From contig CAJNAR010000018.1 in assembly GCA_905220665.1 (NCBI GenBank), positions 124,001-188,000 of the forward strand: 64,000 bases of DNA, given 5' to 3'. Origin of the DNA: Albugo candida (taxonomy: Eukaryota; Oomycota; Peronosporomycetes; Albuginales; Albuginaceae). The notes beneath the pieces are model-generated. The model saw nothing but the letters and a program-made list of their open reading frames with translations, did not search any database and had not been told where the DNA came from. The stretch's first letter is position 1; each line of letters begins with the position of its first letter. Positions 21,507 through 34,887 of this stretch are shown one piece after another. The translations under genes were made by a program, and so were the position numbers.

Positions 21507-21779
21507 ATGAAAAACTTGGTAATACCAGCACTATTTGTTCTCGTGCTATTGTTGTTACACTCGTCAAGCCATGTCACTGCACTAATCGGAATCTTTAATG
21601 TGACATTGTCAGAAAAAAGAGAATTTTCTGTTTGTCATAAATATCTCGTACGTTCTTCAAGTATTGCGCAGATTCATTTGCTCCAGGGCTACGGGAGAAT
21701 ACAATCACCATCACCGTCTAATTATAAAGGCAGAACAGTATTAGAAGCTAGAGATACCCATCATGATTGTAGCTTCTGA
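21507..21779 (+). CDS. CHxC-type secreted effector head (copy A, degenerate motif)
   Basis: 90 codons from the ATG at 21507. A strong signal peptide (IPALFVLVLLLLHSSSHVTA) is followed by LIGIFNVTL. Next comes VCHKYLVRSSSIAQIHLL, aligned with CHDCLVRSLSITQIRLL of copy B. The second Cys of the motif is Tyr here, so the CHxC is degenerate. The frame then drifts and stops. The TIR element ends 21 bp upstream of the ATG, so any promoter now lies inside or beyond a transposon. CHxC proteins are an effector class described from Albugo. I read this as the first exon of a dead gene. Confidence 0.6.
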   Translation: MKNLVIPALFVLVLLLLHSSSHVTALIGIFNVTLSEKREFSVCHKYLVRSSSIAQIHLLQGYGRIQSPSPSNYKGRTVLEARDTHHDCSF

Positions 21780-24700
21780 AAACCTCGGGTAACAAGCATC
21801 CGACAACGAATAGAAGACTGGTCGATTACCCGACCAGTCTTGTAGTAGAATACGATGTTCCATTCGATAGAGTGCACCAATACAATAACACTATATTTAT
21901 ACATCATCTATGGTGCCCATAAAAAGGACAATGCTCTCCAAGATTTAAATAATTCATTGTTCATTTGATCCAACCAGATAAGACTTTCCAGGGAAGCTGC
22001 CAACGATCAAAGGTGTTGCTGGATGGAAAATCTATCTAATTTACCATGAGTATTTGGAATAGCTGAATATTACAAGGAAACTTTAACTCCACGCCAAGCT
22101 TTATATATTAAAACAGCGTCGAACTACCAATACTTAGAAGTCAGTGAGACGAAGCATTCACAATCGACATGTGAAGAAACATTTTTCGTCTCCTGATACC
22201 GTTTTATGCTAGTGAAGCATATAACATGATGAAGGCAACCCCTTGTCATCCATCAACATTCAGTCTACAAAGATACCGTCGCAAGATATTCACCACTACC
22301 TTCCTGCAATAGATACCTATTCGATAATTGAATGATGACGTTGTTTTGCGCTGCAATCAATTGGTTTATCCCAAAGAAACCATGTTTATTACCACAGATT
22401 CTGTTATCATATTTAATATAAGGTGCCTTTGCTGTCGTGGTTTTGCAGTACATACTCATTTTCTGCTCGAACAAGTCATTGGGCCTGGGTGCATGAACTG
22501 TGTAAATGATCTGTTAGCAATAATACATTTTTGGTGGTGAAGCGTAATTGCAGCGCTCTATGAACGATGATCATATGAGTAGTTTGTATCACAAAAGCAA
22601 GGCATCGGCAAATACATCAAATTCTCTTGAATGTCAAATAAACGGATATCAAGAACATGGCTGTGCAACTAGCATCTTCAAGTCGCTGTTTCCTGCAGCG
22701 GAGATGAAGTGCATTGTCCAAATACCCATATGATCGAATACAGAAACATATATACTCAAAACCCTCGCTTTTTGAAGCCTTTTCTCGAATGAAGTCACAT
22801 CTCGAAATCTCGACATTACAATATCACACAAAAACATATGCTGAAGACCTCAGACGGCAAACGTTTGACTGTAGTCTTGCACTGAGTAGTACGCACAAAT
22901 CCTAATATATACGACAGCTTATCTACATTTTAAATCAAAGCCTTTCGAGCCACTTTTTCTCGGATATGATCCTCACAGCTAGCGAAGATAACTTGCCGAT
23001 TATAGAATATACAGCATAAAGTACATCTGGCAATGTCGAGGACTTGAATAAGTCAATTAACGTAACTCGAGAAAAAATACACGAGCTATGTAAACGTTTT
23101 TGATGTTGATTACTGCGCTTATTCCACATCCACTTATCGAGCATCGCGGGAAATCAAATCGCATTCATCCAGAAATCGATACAAAACCAGATAAAATCTA
23201 ATGAGGGACAAAGTCTATGCAAAAGGAGTAGAGAAGACACAAAATTATGTGACGTTATGGCCACCGAAAAAAGGAAGCTACAAAGTCTTTTACACTAATA
23301 AGTATTATTATGCAACCTCAGTACGAAGAACATTGTAGGCTACTTCAATGAGACGTGCCAACAACCTCTAGCGCTTCGATTGATCATATCTTCTAGTTTC
23401 AATTTCAATGTTCTCACCAATATGGAGGGGGCCTTCTTTCTATGCATGATGCGGCTATCGCGCACTACTATTGAGATACAAAACGCTTATTTAGAAACTT
23501 TCTGGGCTTATCAACAGGTATGCATATGATTTCCAAGCGTTTGCTTTCGATGTGGTATTAGAAAAGCGGATCCTTCTCTAAAACAGGGTTGAGAAAAATG
23601 GTGTTCTCGTCCAATCCCCTGATTACGGATTTGCTCCATGTGTGAACGCTGCGAAGACGAATCTTTTATCGTGATGAAATATACAATGTATATTCTGTCC
23701 TTCGGAAGGCTTTGCTTATCTTGAGAATTTGCTTGAATACACCAAATTTCAGCATCGCGTCTGGTTGTATGATTTTTGTTTTTAATATTTGCAAAATCCT
23801 CAAATCGGAACTAACAAGAACCTAAACTGATCGGACTTAAAGCGCCATGTAGCAGTAAAGCTTCGATGAAACATTTCTTGCCTTTCTGTGTTGCCTAAAA
23901 GAAAGTTGCATACGACAGTTAGTATTGGCTTGATGGGCTTCCAAATAAGCAAAAGTGCTTGAAATTTCGGGGCAAAACGAACATCTCCTATTAGGCATGT
24001 AGTACTGTGTACCTGTTCATGCTATCCGTAGGAATGAACTCGAGAACTTGTTTCGCGCGTCCGAATATTGACCTCATTTCGCATTATCTGTATCCAATGA
24101 TGCGATCAAACTTGTTTGAAAAAGAAATGTCTCACGCACAGATATACCATATAGAAATGACCAAACGTCCCTTGTTGCGCTTGATATGGACATTTGGTCG
24201 TTATCGAATGGCAAAAAGTATTCAAGAATCATTAAGAAACTCTAACGCAAGTGGACGACATCAGACACAACCTCTTTCAAAAGGCTGCTGACTATAGCTG
24301 ATGAGACATAAATACTAGGAAAAAGACAAATCCTTAACTGATCTCCTTCACTCTACACCAACCTTAAAATGCTTAACCAAATACTTTGCCATACAGTCTT
24401 GCGAGATGTAGGCGAGCAAACATCAAATCAAAATTTGAAAGCTCGCTTGATTTTGTGATTCTATGCTTTATTCATCGATACGTGAGGATTGAATGTAGCC
24501 GAGAAAGAAACTATACTATGTTCTTCTTCCTTTTGTGTGATGTCGCATTTTCTGGTCTCATCATGACTGTGTATATGCTGCAACCCGAGCATCTTCTCGC
24601 TTTTCAACAAGGAAGTACAAGCCTATAAATATTCCTTTGACAATAAGCTCAATGGCGTCCAGCGGCACTGGTTGCATCGATCAAACTAATTTACGTATTT

Positions 24701-25300
24701 GAAAACATTCATGAGGGATTGTACACAGCGATAAACAATCATTGATAGTTTGAGTTGAAGGTGAGTACGATTCAAGTTTTGAATGATAGAATCGTGCTAT
24801 TCTTTCATAGACATATTAAGACTTCGATTTGGTGAAAAAAATACATGTCCAGAATTTCGATCAGCGCTCATCCAAAATTACCATTCGGACTGGCATTTAT
24901 AGGTGGTATTGTTCGATGTAAGCGTTTTGTAGAGTTATGTGTGCGTGCAAAATTTACCGCTGTAGGAATGTCCAATGGACGTACTGAGGTTCATGAACAC
25001 CTCCAGGCAGCACAGATACGACTAAAACATTACTTTTTTAATATCAAGTAAGTGTATCGTGACAATGCAATTATCCATGGCCGTAAATATAATCATTTGA
25101 CTGACAAGTGTCTTCATGTGGACACTATGAATGGGAATAGCGCAACAAATTTCACTATAGTAAGAGTCGATCATCACAACAGAAATGAATATATATATAC
25201 GCACGTTAAACTCAATCAGAGCTACTCGTGGGGCTATCGCTACTATCGCCGTTATCATGAAGTCGGTACTAGTTTGTGTCACACAAGCTTTCTTTTAATG
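21507..25300 (+). pseudogene. Copy A of a large CHxC-headed gene family, decayed
   Basis: Colinear by eye with copies B and C. Checkpoints: 21.76 kb with 56.53 kb; 22.33-22.56 kb with 57.08-57.26 kb; 22.79-22.92 kb with 57.84-58.0 kb; 23.03-23.16 kb with 58.05-58.2 kb; 23.43-23.6 kb with 58.5-58.7 kb; 24.33-24.4 kb with 59.28-59.35 kb; 24.52-24.66 kb with the tail of copy C; 25.05-25.08 kb with 62.64-62.67 kb. The region has stops in every frame. Open stretches such as 24007-24291 are remnants. Introns cannot be excluded, but the frames do not join into one product. Confidence 0.6.
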
Positions 25301-25335
25301 TGACCACTTTTACATTGATTGCAGCGAAGTAATGC

Positions 25336-28300
25336 CTAACAAATGATCATGTGATCTTTATTTGAGAATGCGTACGAAAGAACATCACCATTCTTCCATT
25401 GAAGACCTGAATTAGAGCCAGATTTAACAGGCGAAATTATCAACGGCTGGTAATCACTGTACTGTACTTTTGATTGTTTTTCACAAACAATCGGGAAATT
25501 GAATCTGACTAGCACAACATGCAGCACTCGAGAATTAACGCAAAAATCTTCAACATAATGAAGGTAAAGGTCTGCAGAAGTAGTTTTTATGGAATGTTCA
25601 ATGTGATCTCCTGAAAACAAAAATATTCTTTCGGCCTGTCATTATTCCATCGAAGCGAACGTGCCTCTAGACGCTATTGAGATCAATTCCATACATTCAT
25701 CTTTCGGCTCTTTGCAGAAGCGAGAAGATACTCAATTTGCATCATCTACACAGTCGTGATGATTCAGGGAAATCATAGAGAAAGGAGAGCGCAGAATACT
25801 ATCGAGAGATTCCGTTCAATAGAGAGCTTGATGTATGAAGAGGTATTTGAGGAATCGGATAGAGCAACTCAATATGTACGAGAAAAGACATACGGTTTGA
25901 CATGACTAATTTGATTATCAGCGTAAAAAGGCCTGACAATCTAGACTTTCTTACTTAAAATTGCAATATGACCAGCCAGATTCGACATCACACAAAAGAA
26001 TAGTAAAGAAGCAGGAAATGATACAGGGTCTATCTCGGCTAATTTCAGTTCGCACTTTTGAATGCAGAAGTATATAGGCACAGGAGAAAGCAAACGGTGT
26101 AGGATATAGCGGGGATCTAGTTGTCCTTTTTTCCCCGCCAGACTCTGTATGTCAGACTTCTTTCGCTAAGATCTGCAAATAATTTGCGCTTGGTGTATAT
26201 AAAAGATGCTTTGTTGAGGTGTTTGTCCTATGAAACTTGTCGTGGAAGTTGACGTTTAATCGTTTCCGAATGCAACTAATATTTGTGAGACATGCTTTTT
26301 TCTCATGTGTTTGGTCGTATCAACATTTAGAGACAATAAAAATACGGCCATCAATCTAATGCGTGAACCAATGCATAACTCGATGCCATGAGAAATGGTG
26401 ATTTATCACATAATACTACGTGATTGATGCTAACCGCTCGTTCTGATCCGTGCTTTCAGAAGTTTGTATATTTGGAAGCCACGGAGCAAATCCTATAAGT
26501 TTTGTGCAGTCATGTTTTTTGGGGCACTCGACAATGCCGATTAGCCAATATTCTACTTACGCTGATCTTCCGATTGATTGAGCTTCCAATCAGCTACTCT
26601 CCACATAGAGCTTTCGAAAATATCACGAACAGATGTCATAGAGTCAAACGATGCTTGGAATTGTGTACTCTCCCAGTTGTAGAAAATAATCAAATCTGCA
26701 AGACCATAAAAATTGGCTCTTTTGTAGTGCGCAAACAGATCGAAAATCCGTTGTAACGAGATTAGAAGAAATTGCCATTCTTTTCTTGAAAAGAATCAGT
26801 AAAGAATCCACTTGTTTACCAGTGAATACCGCAAGAGTGCACGCCGATAAAGCATATTTATAGCTGTTGACAAGTTACCAAATGTCCTATGAAAAAAAGG
26901 ATTTTCTATTGAAACGAACGCGCGACATTCGCGTCAAATGCATAGACAAGGCCATGCTGAGTCAGTGCGCTCTATTATGGTAAGGACCTTGAGTATTACA
27001 GTACCAATGTGATGATATGGTTACTCTCGAATCGCGAAATCTTGATACCCCATCTTGTTGTAGTGGCCGACAATACGATATTTGCAATTTTGACGATTTG
27101 GTCAATGAGATAAATATGCTTCGTATTGAGGATGAATGAAAGTACTTTTCGTGTTTGGGATGAAGTAAAATACACACTTTGTTAACAGGTTTTTGTGGCT
27201 TCCGGCTTTTAGCAGAGATGCCGGGACCGTATTACGTTTCTTCTCTGCTCTTCCCCACGTTTGAAAACCTTCTTTTCTCATACTATATCATCGTGCGCTT
27301 GTATCGGTTTCCTAGAAGAGCATAATTTGTTTCACTGCGATGCTTTGAGAGACGCAATGGAGTAATTGTCGTACTCAGTTTTAAGAAATGTCAAAACTTT
27401 CTGCATCTTGGCCGCGTTCCGTTGATTATCTTTTGGTCCGCCATTATCATATGTACTCTATGATATGTCTTACAATCCTGCCATAGTAGATCGATTCTCT
27501 GCATTATATATATCACTATTTGTGCCTACACTACGTTGTACTCCAAGTGCAAGATTACACTTAATCATTCGCCTTTAAAAATGTCTTCATCCCTTCCTTT
27601 CTGAAACTGTGATTGCTAGGTTTCGAAATGTGGCTGTATTCGTAATGGCGACGAAAAAATGTATATCGCAGCACATACGTTCCCAAAGTAGTTCATACAG
27701 GTCTACGAAACATGCATTTATGTTTCCGCTGCGGGAGTGACTAGATTAGGAAACACATCTGCAAAGTTATCTTCAGAGCCAATAGTGTGATGAAGACATG
27801 AATTTATTTGCCCTTTCCTCTGCCTTGGCTTTTGTGACAAGAAACAACCAGAGAATCATCGTTCATAAAGCGTTGCAAAATAGCACTGCACCAACAACAA
27901 ACTTCAGAAATTTGGCTCGTAGAAACTGCTGTACAAGTCATGAAACAATACATGGTGGTTCGTTGAACTGTCCAACCACTACTCAGCAAGCCGATTCCTG
28001 CCTTTTATCCGTTGCAAAGCTTTTCTTGTCAGCAAACCAAATGGAAACGTTATGTAGCAGTCTATTTCTGACATTGGAATTTATGCAAATGTACTCTTCG
28101 GGCTTGTTTAGGCATTAAGGTTACGATGGCATACTTTGTCTTATTCTTATCCGAACGAACGAACAATAGCCCTGAAATGACTTGCTTGTGAGGCTTTTGG
28201 AGGGCGACACCACCTGGCCGGCTTATGCTCCGTCTATTCGTTGTTTCGTGCATGTCCAAGGTTGAGCATCTAGACCTGGCTTCCTTGTGGCTTGCAACTT

Positions 28301-29640
28301 GATGTTGTTCGCAGCGACTATAAATTTGTTGTCATTAAGTGCTCCCGAGATGACTAGTGTATCACAATGGCATCAATTCCGGTCGTTCCTCATATTGTTG
28401 AACACCTTGGCAAAGACATTCGTGATATTGTCAGTATGTTGACTTGCATGCATAATGGCTTCATATTCATACGACGTACCTAGTAAATGAATCTAAAGAG
28501 CGAATGTCTCAAGTTGCAGGTGTTACTGCAAATGAATATCTGATACAAAAACACGGTGAAAATGCACCTTATAGCTAATAAGATAGCATATGCTGTACAA
28601 ATATATTCGTTATCCTGGAAAAACGCATTTGATGCAGCGCAAAAGGAAACAATCATTCAATCGTTGATAGGGTGTTGACACCAGAAAGATAGTGTAGAAT
28701 ATTTGTTGACGGTATCCTTGAGACAAATGGATGACAAAAGATTAGGTGGTGTTTTTTACCTTTTCAATGCTTCATCTGATAAGAAACGCTTTCCGAAGAT
28801 CCAACATTTTTCTCCATTTTGCAATGCCGAAAGTGTAGAACACGTCTCACTGACCTCATAACATTGCTACGCCAAAGCTATTCAATCGATCAAGCTTGTA
28901 GTCGTTTTTAGGCTTCCTTTTCATCTTGAGCTATTCCAAATCATCATAGCAAATTCAATGCTATTACATCAAGCAAGCATATTTATTCGTTTGGCCCCTA
29001 TCTGATAAATCTGGTTTGGTTCTGGAAAAACAATAGATTTTGCTGAGCTTCATCCTTAGTAGAGGTTTCCACTTGATGGATATTAGTGCTATTAATGTTT
29101 CGGAAGCTTGGGTCCTATACAGCAACATATTCTATTCCATCACTGGTTCTTTGAATGACAGTGCTCCTTTCGTTGCAGCGGATACTGGACGTCAGAATTT
29201 TGAAGAAAGATACAACCATCATGGAACATCTTCGATCTTCAATATTATCCGCTTTGAGAAACGATAATGGTGATCATCTGCGTACCCACGTTGGGTTGAC
29301 TATGTGCTGTAATAGCTTGCCATGACTTAGATCGATACGAGTGTAGAGATATTGAAGCATTTCCCGCTTGTACCTGCTTCACTTCCTGGCTTTTCCTTTT
29401 TCTGTGTAGTTTGCCCAGATAACATAAAAATGTCAAAAAATCTCGTCGTTGTAGTATTTAGTCTATGAAAGCAAACTAGATGTTTCATCCGCATAAATGA
29501 TATTCTACCTCAATTCTGTAGCAGTTCGAGATCAGTCCATGCTTATCTTTTGTGCAATATCATCCATGTGTTGCACTCGATTGAAATGAATATATAATTT
29601 TCCACCCTTTTTTCTATGCCCTGATTAGTGGGGGTTTGCA
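25336..29640 (-). pseudogene. Copy C of the same family, inverted, tail-to-tail with copy A
   Basis: Read on the minus strand this region follows copy B step by step. The YTRID block is near 29.36 kb. A region around 29.22 kb matches 56.53 kb. An AYAI-like block lies near 28.6 kb. YAIVTLMP is near 28.1 kb. A well-kept ~70-codon stretch at about 26560-26770 contains IFDLFAHYKRANFYGLADLI and ends in a GTAAGT donor. SNTSSYIKL is near 25.83 kb and FNFPIVCEK near 25.5 kb, inside an open 94-codon tail ending at 25336. In-frame stops separate the blocks. It is the best-preserved copy and the best template for the family's protein. Confidence 0.6.
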
Positions 29641-30594
29641 GTCATAAAATTTTTGGATTATGCACTTATGTGGGCTTTTAGTTACATGAATGTGAAAGCT
29701 ATGAAATCTTGGATAATGCTTACTCTTACAAAGACAGCAATCGATGTGCCATATTTTTTCGGCACCAATTTTTGACTTTAGTTACATGTACAATTCATTT
29801 TTCTCTGACCGCACTGTAACTAGTTGGGATAAAAACCCGTTCCGATGAAAGCTAAATTTTGTACATTTCGCATATCTGGTTAGTTTCTTATACTCAGCAT
29901 AAAAGTGCCTATTTTACAAAATGCTCACTTGGGTATTTTTAAGGTGCCGCTTCTGATGAAATTGATCGTGTATCATGTAGTACATAATATCGCTTCCTGC
30001 CCATCCCAGTCCATTCACTAAAAAAGCTACTTTGTTCAGCTTTGTCAAACAGCGGTGCTTGGCTTATCCGAGAGTACTGACACAGAATCTATCGCTCCCA
30101 AACGAGCGCCTGGCAATTCGTCTAGAGTGAATTTTCACCCTGTAAATTATTGCACTATTAAAGCTATGGAGACATTGTGGTGATACTTAATTTTTTGTTT
30201 AATCAAGCTCCAATTTTTTGTAGCTGGTGCTTTTTCGGCAAAGCAGAAATCACAAAACCATTTTTTACCCAAGATTGGACAAGATTATATGGAATAATTC
30301 TCGCGAATGATTGAGAAGGATCTGAAGGTTTGTAAAACAGTGTACAAAAGCACGCATTATCTTCGAGCGAAGTTCGAGAGCTTCGGATCGGCCGGCGATT
30401 TTTCGAACACCAAAAAATCCGAAAAAGTGCAATATTACCACAAAACTGGTGTTATGGTTTGAATACACAGCCGGTGGAATCTTAAGGACAGGTGTTGAGA
30501 GTTGATGACACCAATGATCAGAAGAACCTTTTGTCATATTTTCATCAGTTTGTTGTTTTTCGAGTCTCGTTGATAGCCCTACAAGTCTATAGCT
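29641..30594. other. Insertion-like AT-rich stretch between family copies
   Basis: Homology with copy B stops near 29.64 kb. TTTAGTTACATG is repeated near 29.68 and 29.78 kb. A GC-rich palindromic patch lies near 30.36-30.41 kb (CGAAGTTCGAGAGCTTCGG). Minus frame 30265-30537 is open for 90 codons but unrecognised. I see no confident gene. Confidence 0.3.
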
Positions 30595-30843
30595 TCATTG
30601 AAGGGACCATCTAGTTCGTATCGACAAAAATACCAACCCTTTAGTAACTCTTTCCGCTGACTCCTCATCTGGTATTATCATTTTAGGAATATTCGCCGGT
30701 ATAGGTGGTAATAGCTTATAAAAGACATTCATTCTTTCGTTTTCCGAGGATTTGTCGATCGACTCCTTTCTTCTCAGTCTGCACTTAACGCTACAGAGTC
30801 GTGACGCTCGTTCTTCATGAAATATGAAGAGAGTATCGAACAA
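30595..30843 (-). pseudogene. Fragment D of the CHxC-headed family
   Basis: The 82-codon minus frame contains NVFYKLLPPIPANIPK, matching ETYILLPSIPAASE of copy B (near 55.91 kb) in sequence and local spacing. The head and the rest of the gene are not recognisable next to it. Confidence 0.45.
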
Positions 30844-33800
30844 AGCTACCGTGAAAAATTAGCCAATTTATACTGATGTGATATGTTGATATTGGCTCGT
30901 TTCTTATTTGACCACTTCAAAAAAAGTGACCGATGAATGGCAGTTATACCGATGGGGTCGACACACTTCGAAATGGAATGAACATCGCACTAGTAAGTGG
31001 AGTCCTTTACGTCTAAAAGAAGCTGAATGCCCAATTCCATCCTGTATGTGTATATTGGCCTCAGTAAAAAGATCTCGAATTTCTCATCACTGGTCACCTC
31101 CGGGTATGATAAATAACACGCGATAGAAAAAAAGAGAAGAATTGGTTAAAGAGAAGAAGAATTTATTTTTGGTCCGAAATCTGACATCTTGCTCTTCTAT
31201 GATTGAAAAATCATGGGCATATCAAATTGACTGCAACATCTGGTTGCTAACCTCAAAGCTCTTTACAGCACTTCATAACCTTCTTATTGAACTGGAATGC
31301 TTCCTCCGTATTCTACGAGTAGCTCTTTTTGAAAAAAATTGGAAGGTTGACGAAATATGTACGGGAGGAATTCTCTAATTCAAGTCGATCTATTATCATG
31401 TTGTACGAAATACCATTGAAAGCCCCTGAGTGCTTACTCTAGAAGACGAATGGGAGCTCGTTTCATTCAAATTCCTCGAAAGTTAAGGGAATACATACAC
31501 TAGAAATTTATGGTATAAATAAGTTGAGAAGCTTGATGTACCAATAAATTGCAGCTAATTCAACACGAACTAATAGAGATAGCTAAGCCAGATGCTCGAG
31601 CTCTTGCCATCCAGAAGTTTGAGAAATAGGTCTCAATCTCTTCAAGAGAAGAATGCAAAATCCTAAACAAAATTTCCAGCACGGAACTTTCATCCCTTCA
31701 TGATAACGATGAGTACGGTAACATTGCAACGGTAGCATCCCTCTACTTGACGATTTGTTACAAAGGGAATGTAATGCTTATGTTAGTCTAATAACAATAT
31801 GAAAAGGCAACTATTATCATATCAAAGCATTGCGGATTGGCTTCGTTGAATACGCAAATGAGAAAATATATCAATGGATATGACTTGCCGCTTGTACCAT
31901 TTCAATAGAGATTAAATTGGCAGTGAGTGTACCATGTACATCTATTCAACGCGCTGTGCTGCTGAAATGATTGAATTGTGCGGTGGTGCAACACTAATGC
32001 GCTCTTAAGTGTCCTTCTTCCATCAGACTTGATAGATGCAGTAAGTATTTTAAAGAAACATGGGATGATCATTGCGAAAATTTATAGTACTTTTGATGTC
32101 CGATCATGCATGCATTGCCTTTCATTGCTCAATATTCTCGAATAGTGGATTCTCCAAGGTTCACGTGTAATTTATACCAGTACGTTCGTGTCACATTTAC
32201 CCATGGTAGGAGCCAGTGGTCTTGCAAGAGATGTACTTCCGTTGCATTCGTCATGTTGAAGTATGAATTCAGCCTTGATCATTTGTATAAGATATGCTTT
32301 CGACTGATTGAATGATTGGCGAAACTTAAGCTCAATGAAACACCGATTCCAAATTCTAGCTTATATATTGACAGGTCATATGTTCAATGCCCTACAAACT
32401 CGCTATTCATACATGAATTGAGACCCCTCATGGTTTTTACTGGTCCAACCAGTGTCTTTCGCTTTTAATACTTTCTCAAGCGAGGCTTCGTATCGAGAAC
32501 TGATCAGGAGATTTATATATGCTTCTCAAAGATACGGGTCAGGAACCGAATTCTGCTTTGCATGCATGCTTCTTTTTCTTGCTGTGCTTTGTTCAACAAT
32601 AACAGTTCAATGAATGAATAGATGTGCTGTAACTCTACTGCAGATTCATCTCGATGTGAAGCAAAAAATGTAGTCCGCGCTGAGCGATATATAAGTCAAG
32701 GTGACCACATCTCGTCTGCTCTTTGCAATCAATCGATTCATACCAGAAAGATTCTTTTGATTGAGTAGATCTTCGGATCAAGCCACCTATCTTCATACGA
32801 AGTGGATATCATCCTCAAGGATTTGATCTTTTGATGAGCCCCATAGACCGTCAGATGGTTGAAAACAGTCCTGTTTTTCATTCTTTTATTCTGAGCTACA
32901 ACGTTGTGAGTAGTCAGTTATGGCTCCGTGAATATGGTATGCAATTTGCTTATCACAATTAAGGAAATCGCCGGAAAGAATCAGTAGATCAGAAGTTTCG
33001 CAACAATCTCCAATTAATCTGGCGGTACAATACAACAGTATGCAAACTGCTTGGTTATCCTTAAAAGAGCAGTAGATATTTGTGTAATGCGGGGACATTT
33101 TTTTACATGTATTGTATATGATGCATATTTTATAGTCCTACTTTCACTTTCTTTTTACTAAATCGCGATATTGCATGAAACCCATGAAATGTTATGCTAC
33201 CAATTTAATCAGACGTAAACAGGTATACTTCTATCACCTTAGAATTCTTCGTACCAGTACTTTCGCTACTTGAGGCTTCATTCTTGTTTTAATACACCGA
33301 AGCTTCGAAATATTCCGCCGTGATATCTGGCTGATTAGCACAATATTGCTTTTAGTTTGATTCCTAAGAGAATCGCTACTTAGAAAACTTTTGGACTGAA
33401 CTTCTCTGATATCCCGCTCAGTGGATGCGTTTGACGTGTCAGTTTTAGTTTTGAAATAGAAGATCTTGCTGAATGGGAATATCGAATGCATCATAGACCA
33501 AATTCAGCAACTCGTATATTTCTCGTTGAGCATAGCAAGATTCAGCGTACACATCGTATGTACGTTTGGCGACATCCATTATCAGCGTTAGTCAATAGAG
33601 CTCGGCTAAGCAGATGGCACTATTCTGTAAGCACCACGGGAGTGAAACTTATATGATTAAGAGGCCACACAAGGAAAGCTTCCGTGACTATGGCCGTAGG
33701 AGGACGCTCCAGCACTCTCATGATTATTTATGAGCACAATTACATGCGAAATATTCGTGACATTGAGTTGTAAGAACCGTATTTTGGTTGTAACGAAGTC

Positions 33801-34265
33801 AAAGATTTAGTATCTTTGATTCACAGACAATGCATCACTAAATCTGCCAAAGACTAATGGTGATGGTAGGATACGAGCCATTCATTGTCTGGCTCACCGT
33901 AATACTTTATTAAAGAATAGTCAAGGTATTCTGCCATCTTTTCGCAAAGGAAACGCTTAAAATCCATCTTCAGATAGTCTAATATCAGAACGGAGGCCTT
34001 GTAGCTCGCTTTGTCTATGCAGCGTGGTTATGATAAACCAACCTAGGAAAATCTGGCGACACTGACTTGTAGCTTTCTAGTTCGTCACATCCATCTATTC
34101 TTCGGCTGTTCAAATGCCATGTATATTGGTCATTGATGTATATTTGTTCTATTTTATCCGACCACGGTGGATGACGTTCAATTATGAATAGCAACGTTTA
34201 GAATTTCAGTGTGCGCTTTTCGTTTTATTTTGTATGCTGCAAGTCTGTGAAAATACACGTATGTT
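30844..34265. other. Gene-poor decayed region
   Basis: Frames such as 30908-31126 (+), 31142-31378 (+), 32886-33098 (-) and 33234-33494 (-) are open for 70-86 codons. They show no recognisable domains and no clear copy elsewhere. Given the neighbours they are probably further relics. No RNA gene or SINE was seen. Confidence 0.3.
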
Positions 34266-34274
34266 TTGGCAACT

Positions 34275-34514
34275 ATGTTGACATTCATATCGGCACAACA
34301 ATCGAGGCTATGTATTTCTTCCTCTAATCTCAATCTCACTCCTGCTGATACAATGAATGCTGATAAAAATGGAGATTTAGCAGAAAATATAATGATACGT
34401 TTCTTGAAAAGTTTGTATCACAATTCCTTTAACCCGATCGTCTTTGGGATTCTAGTACATTATATGTCGATTACTTTCCCAACATCGAATATGCTCGCAT
34501 ACTTTACCATGTAA
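34275..34514 (+). pseudogene. Fragment E of the CHxC-headed family
   Basis: An 80-codon frame from an ATG at 34275 contains LTPADTMNADKNGDLAEN followed by FLKSLYHNS. This matches SLADTMNVRKDRIETND and LLQTLTNSM of copy B (about 55.63-55.73 kb). The matching segment lies before a cluster of transposon relics that begins near 34.7 kb. Confidence 0.4.
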
Positions 34515-34785
34515 CTCGACTTTTGGTAAGAAAATGAATTCTTCCTTGTTCGTATTCGTACATAATTTTTGAAAAACCTTGCGATCGATTATCGTGTAAA
34601 GTATATCCCTCGTCAATTCGTTATGACAAATGACCATGCCTGCTCTATCTAGGACAGCGGAGGTTTTTCTAGGACAAAGCTACCTTGTCATCATTTATAA
34701 ATCATAACACCATAACCATAACACCACAATCTTCTATCGTCTTATCGTAGTAATATTATAATATTTACATAGCAAATAGCACGGA

Positions 34786-34812
34786 GAGCTCTTAATACAG
34801 TATTAAGAGCTC
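34786..34812. repeat. Perfect 27-bp palindrome
   Basis: Arms GAGCTCTTAATAC and its exact complement are separated by one base. It lies just upstream of the hAT-like coding remnant. It may be a terminal or regulatory part of that element. Confidence 0.6.
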
Positions 34813-34887
34813 GCAAAAATGCGTGAAGAAGACCAAGAAGAAGAGTGACCCAACCCAACCAAGGGACGATGATACAATAAGCGCCGA

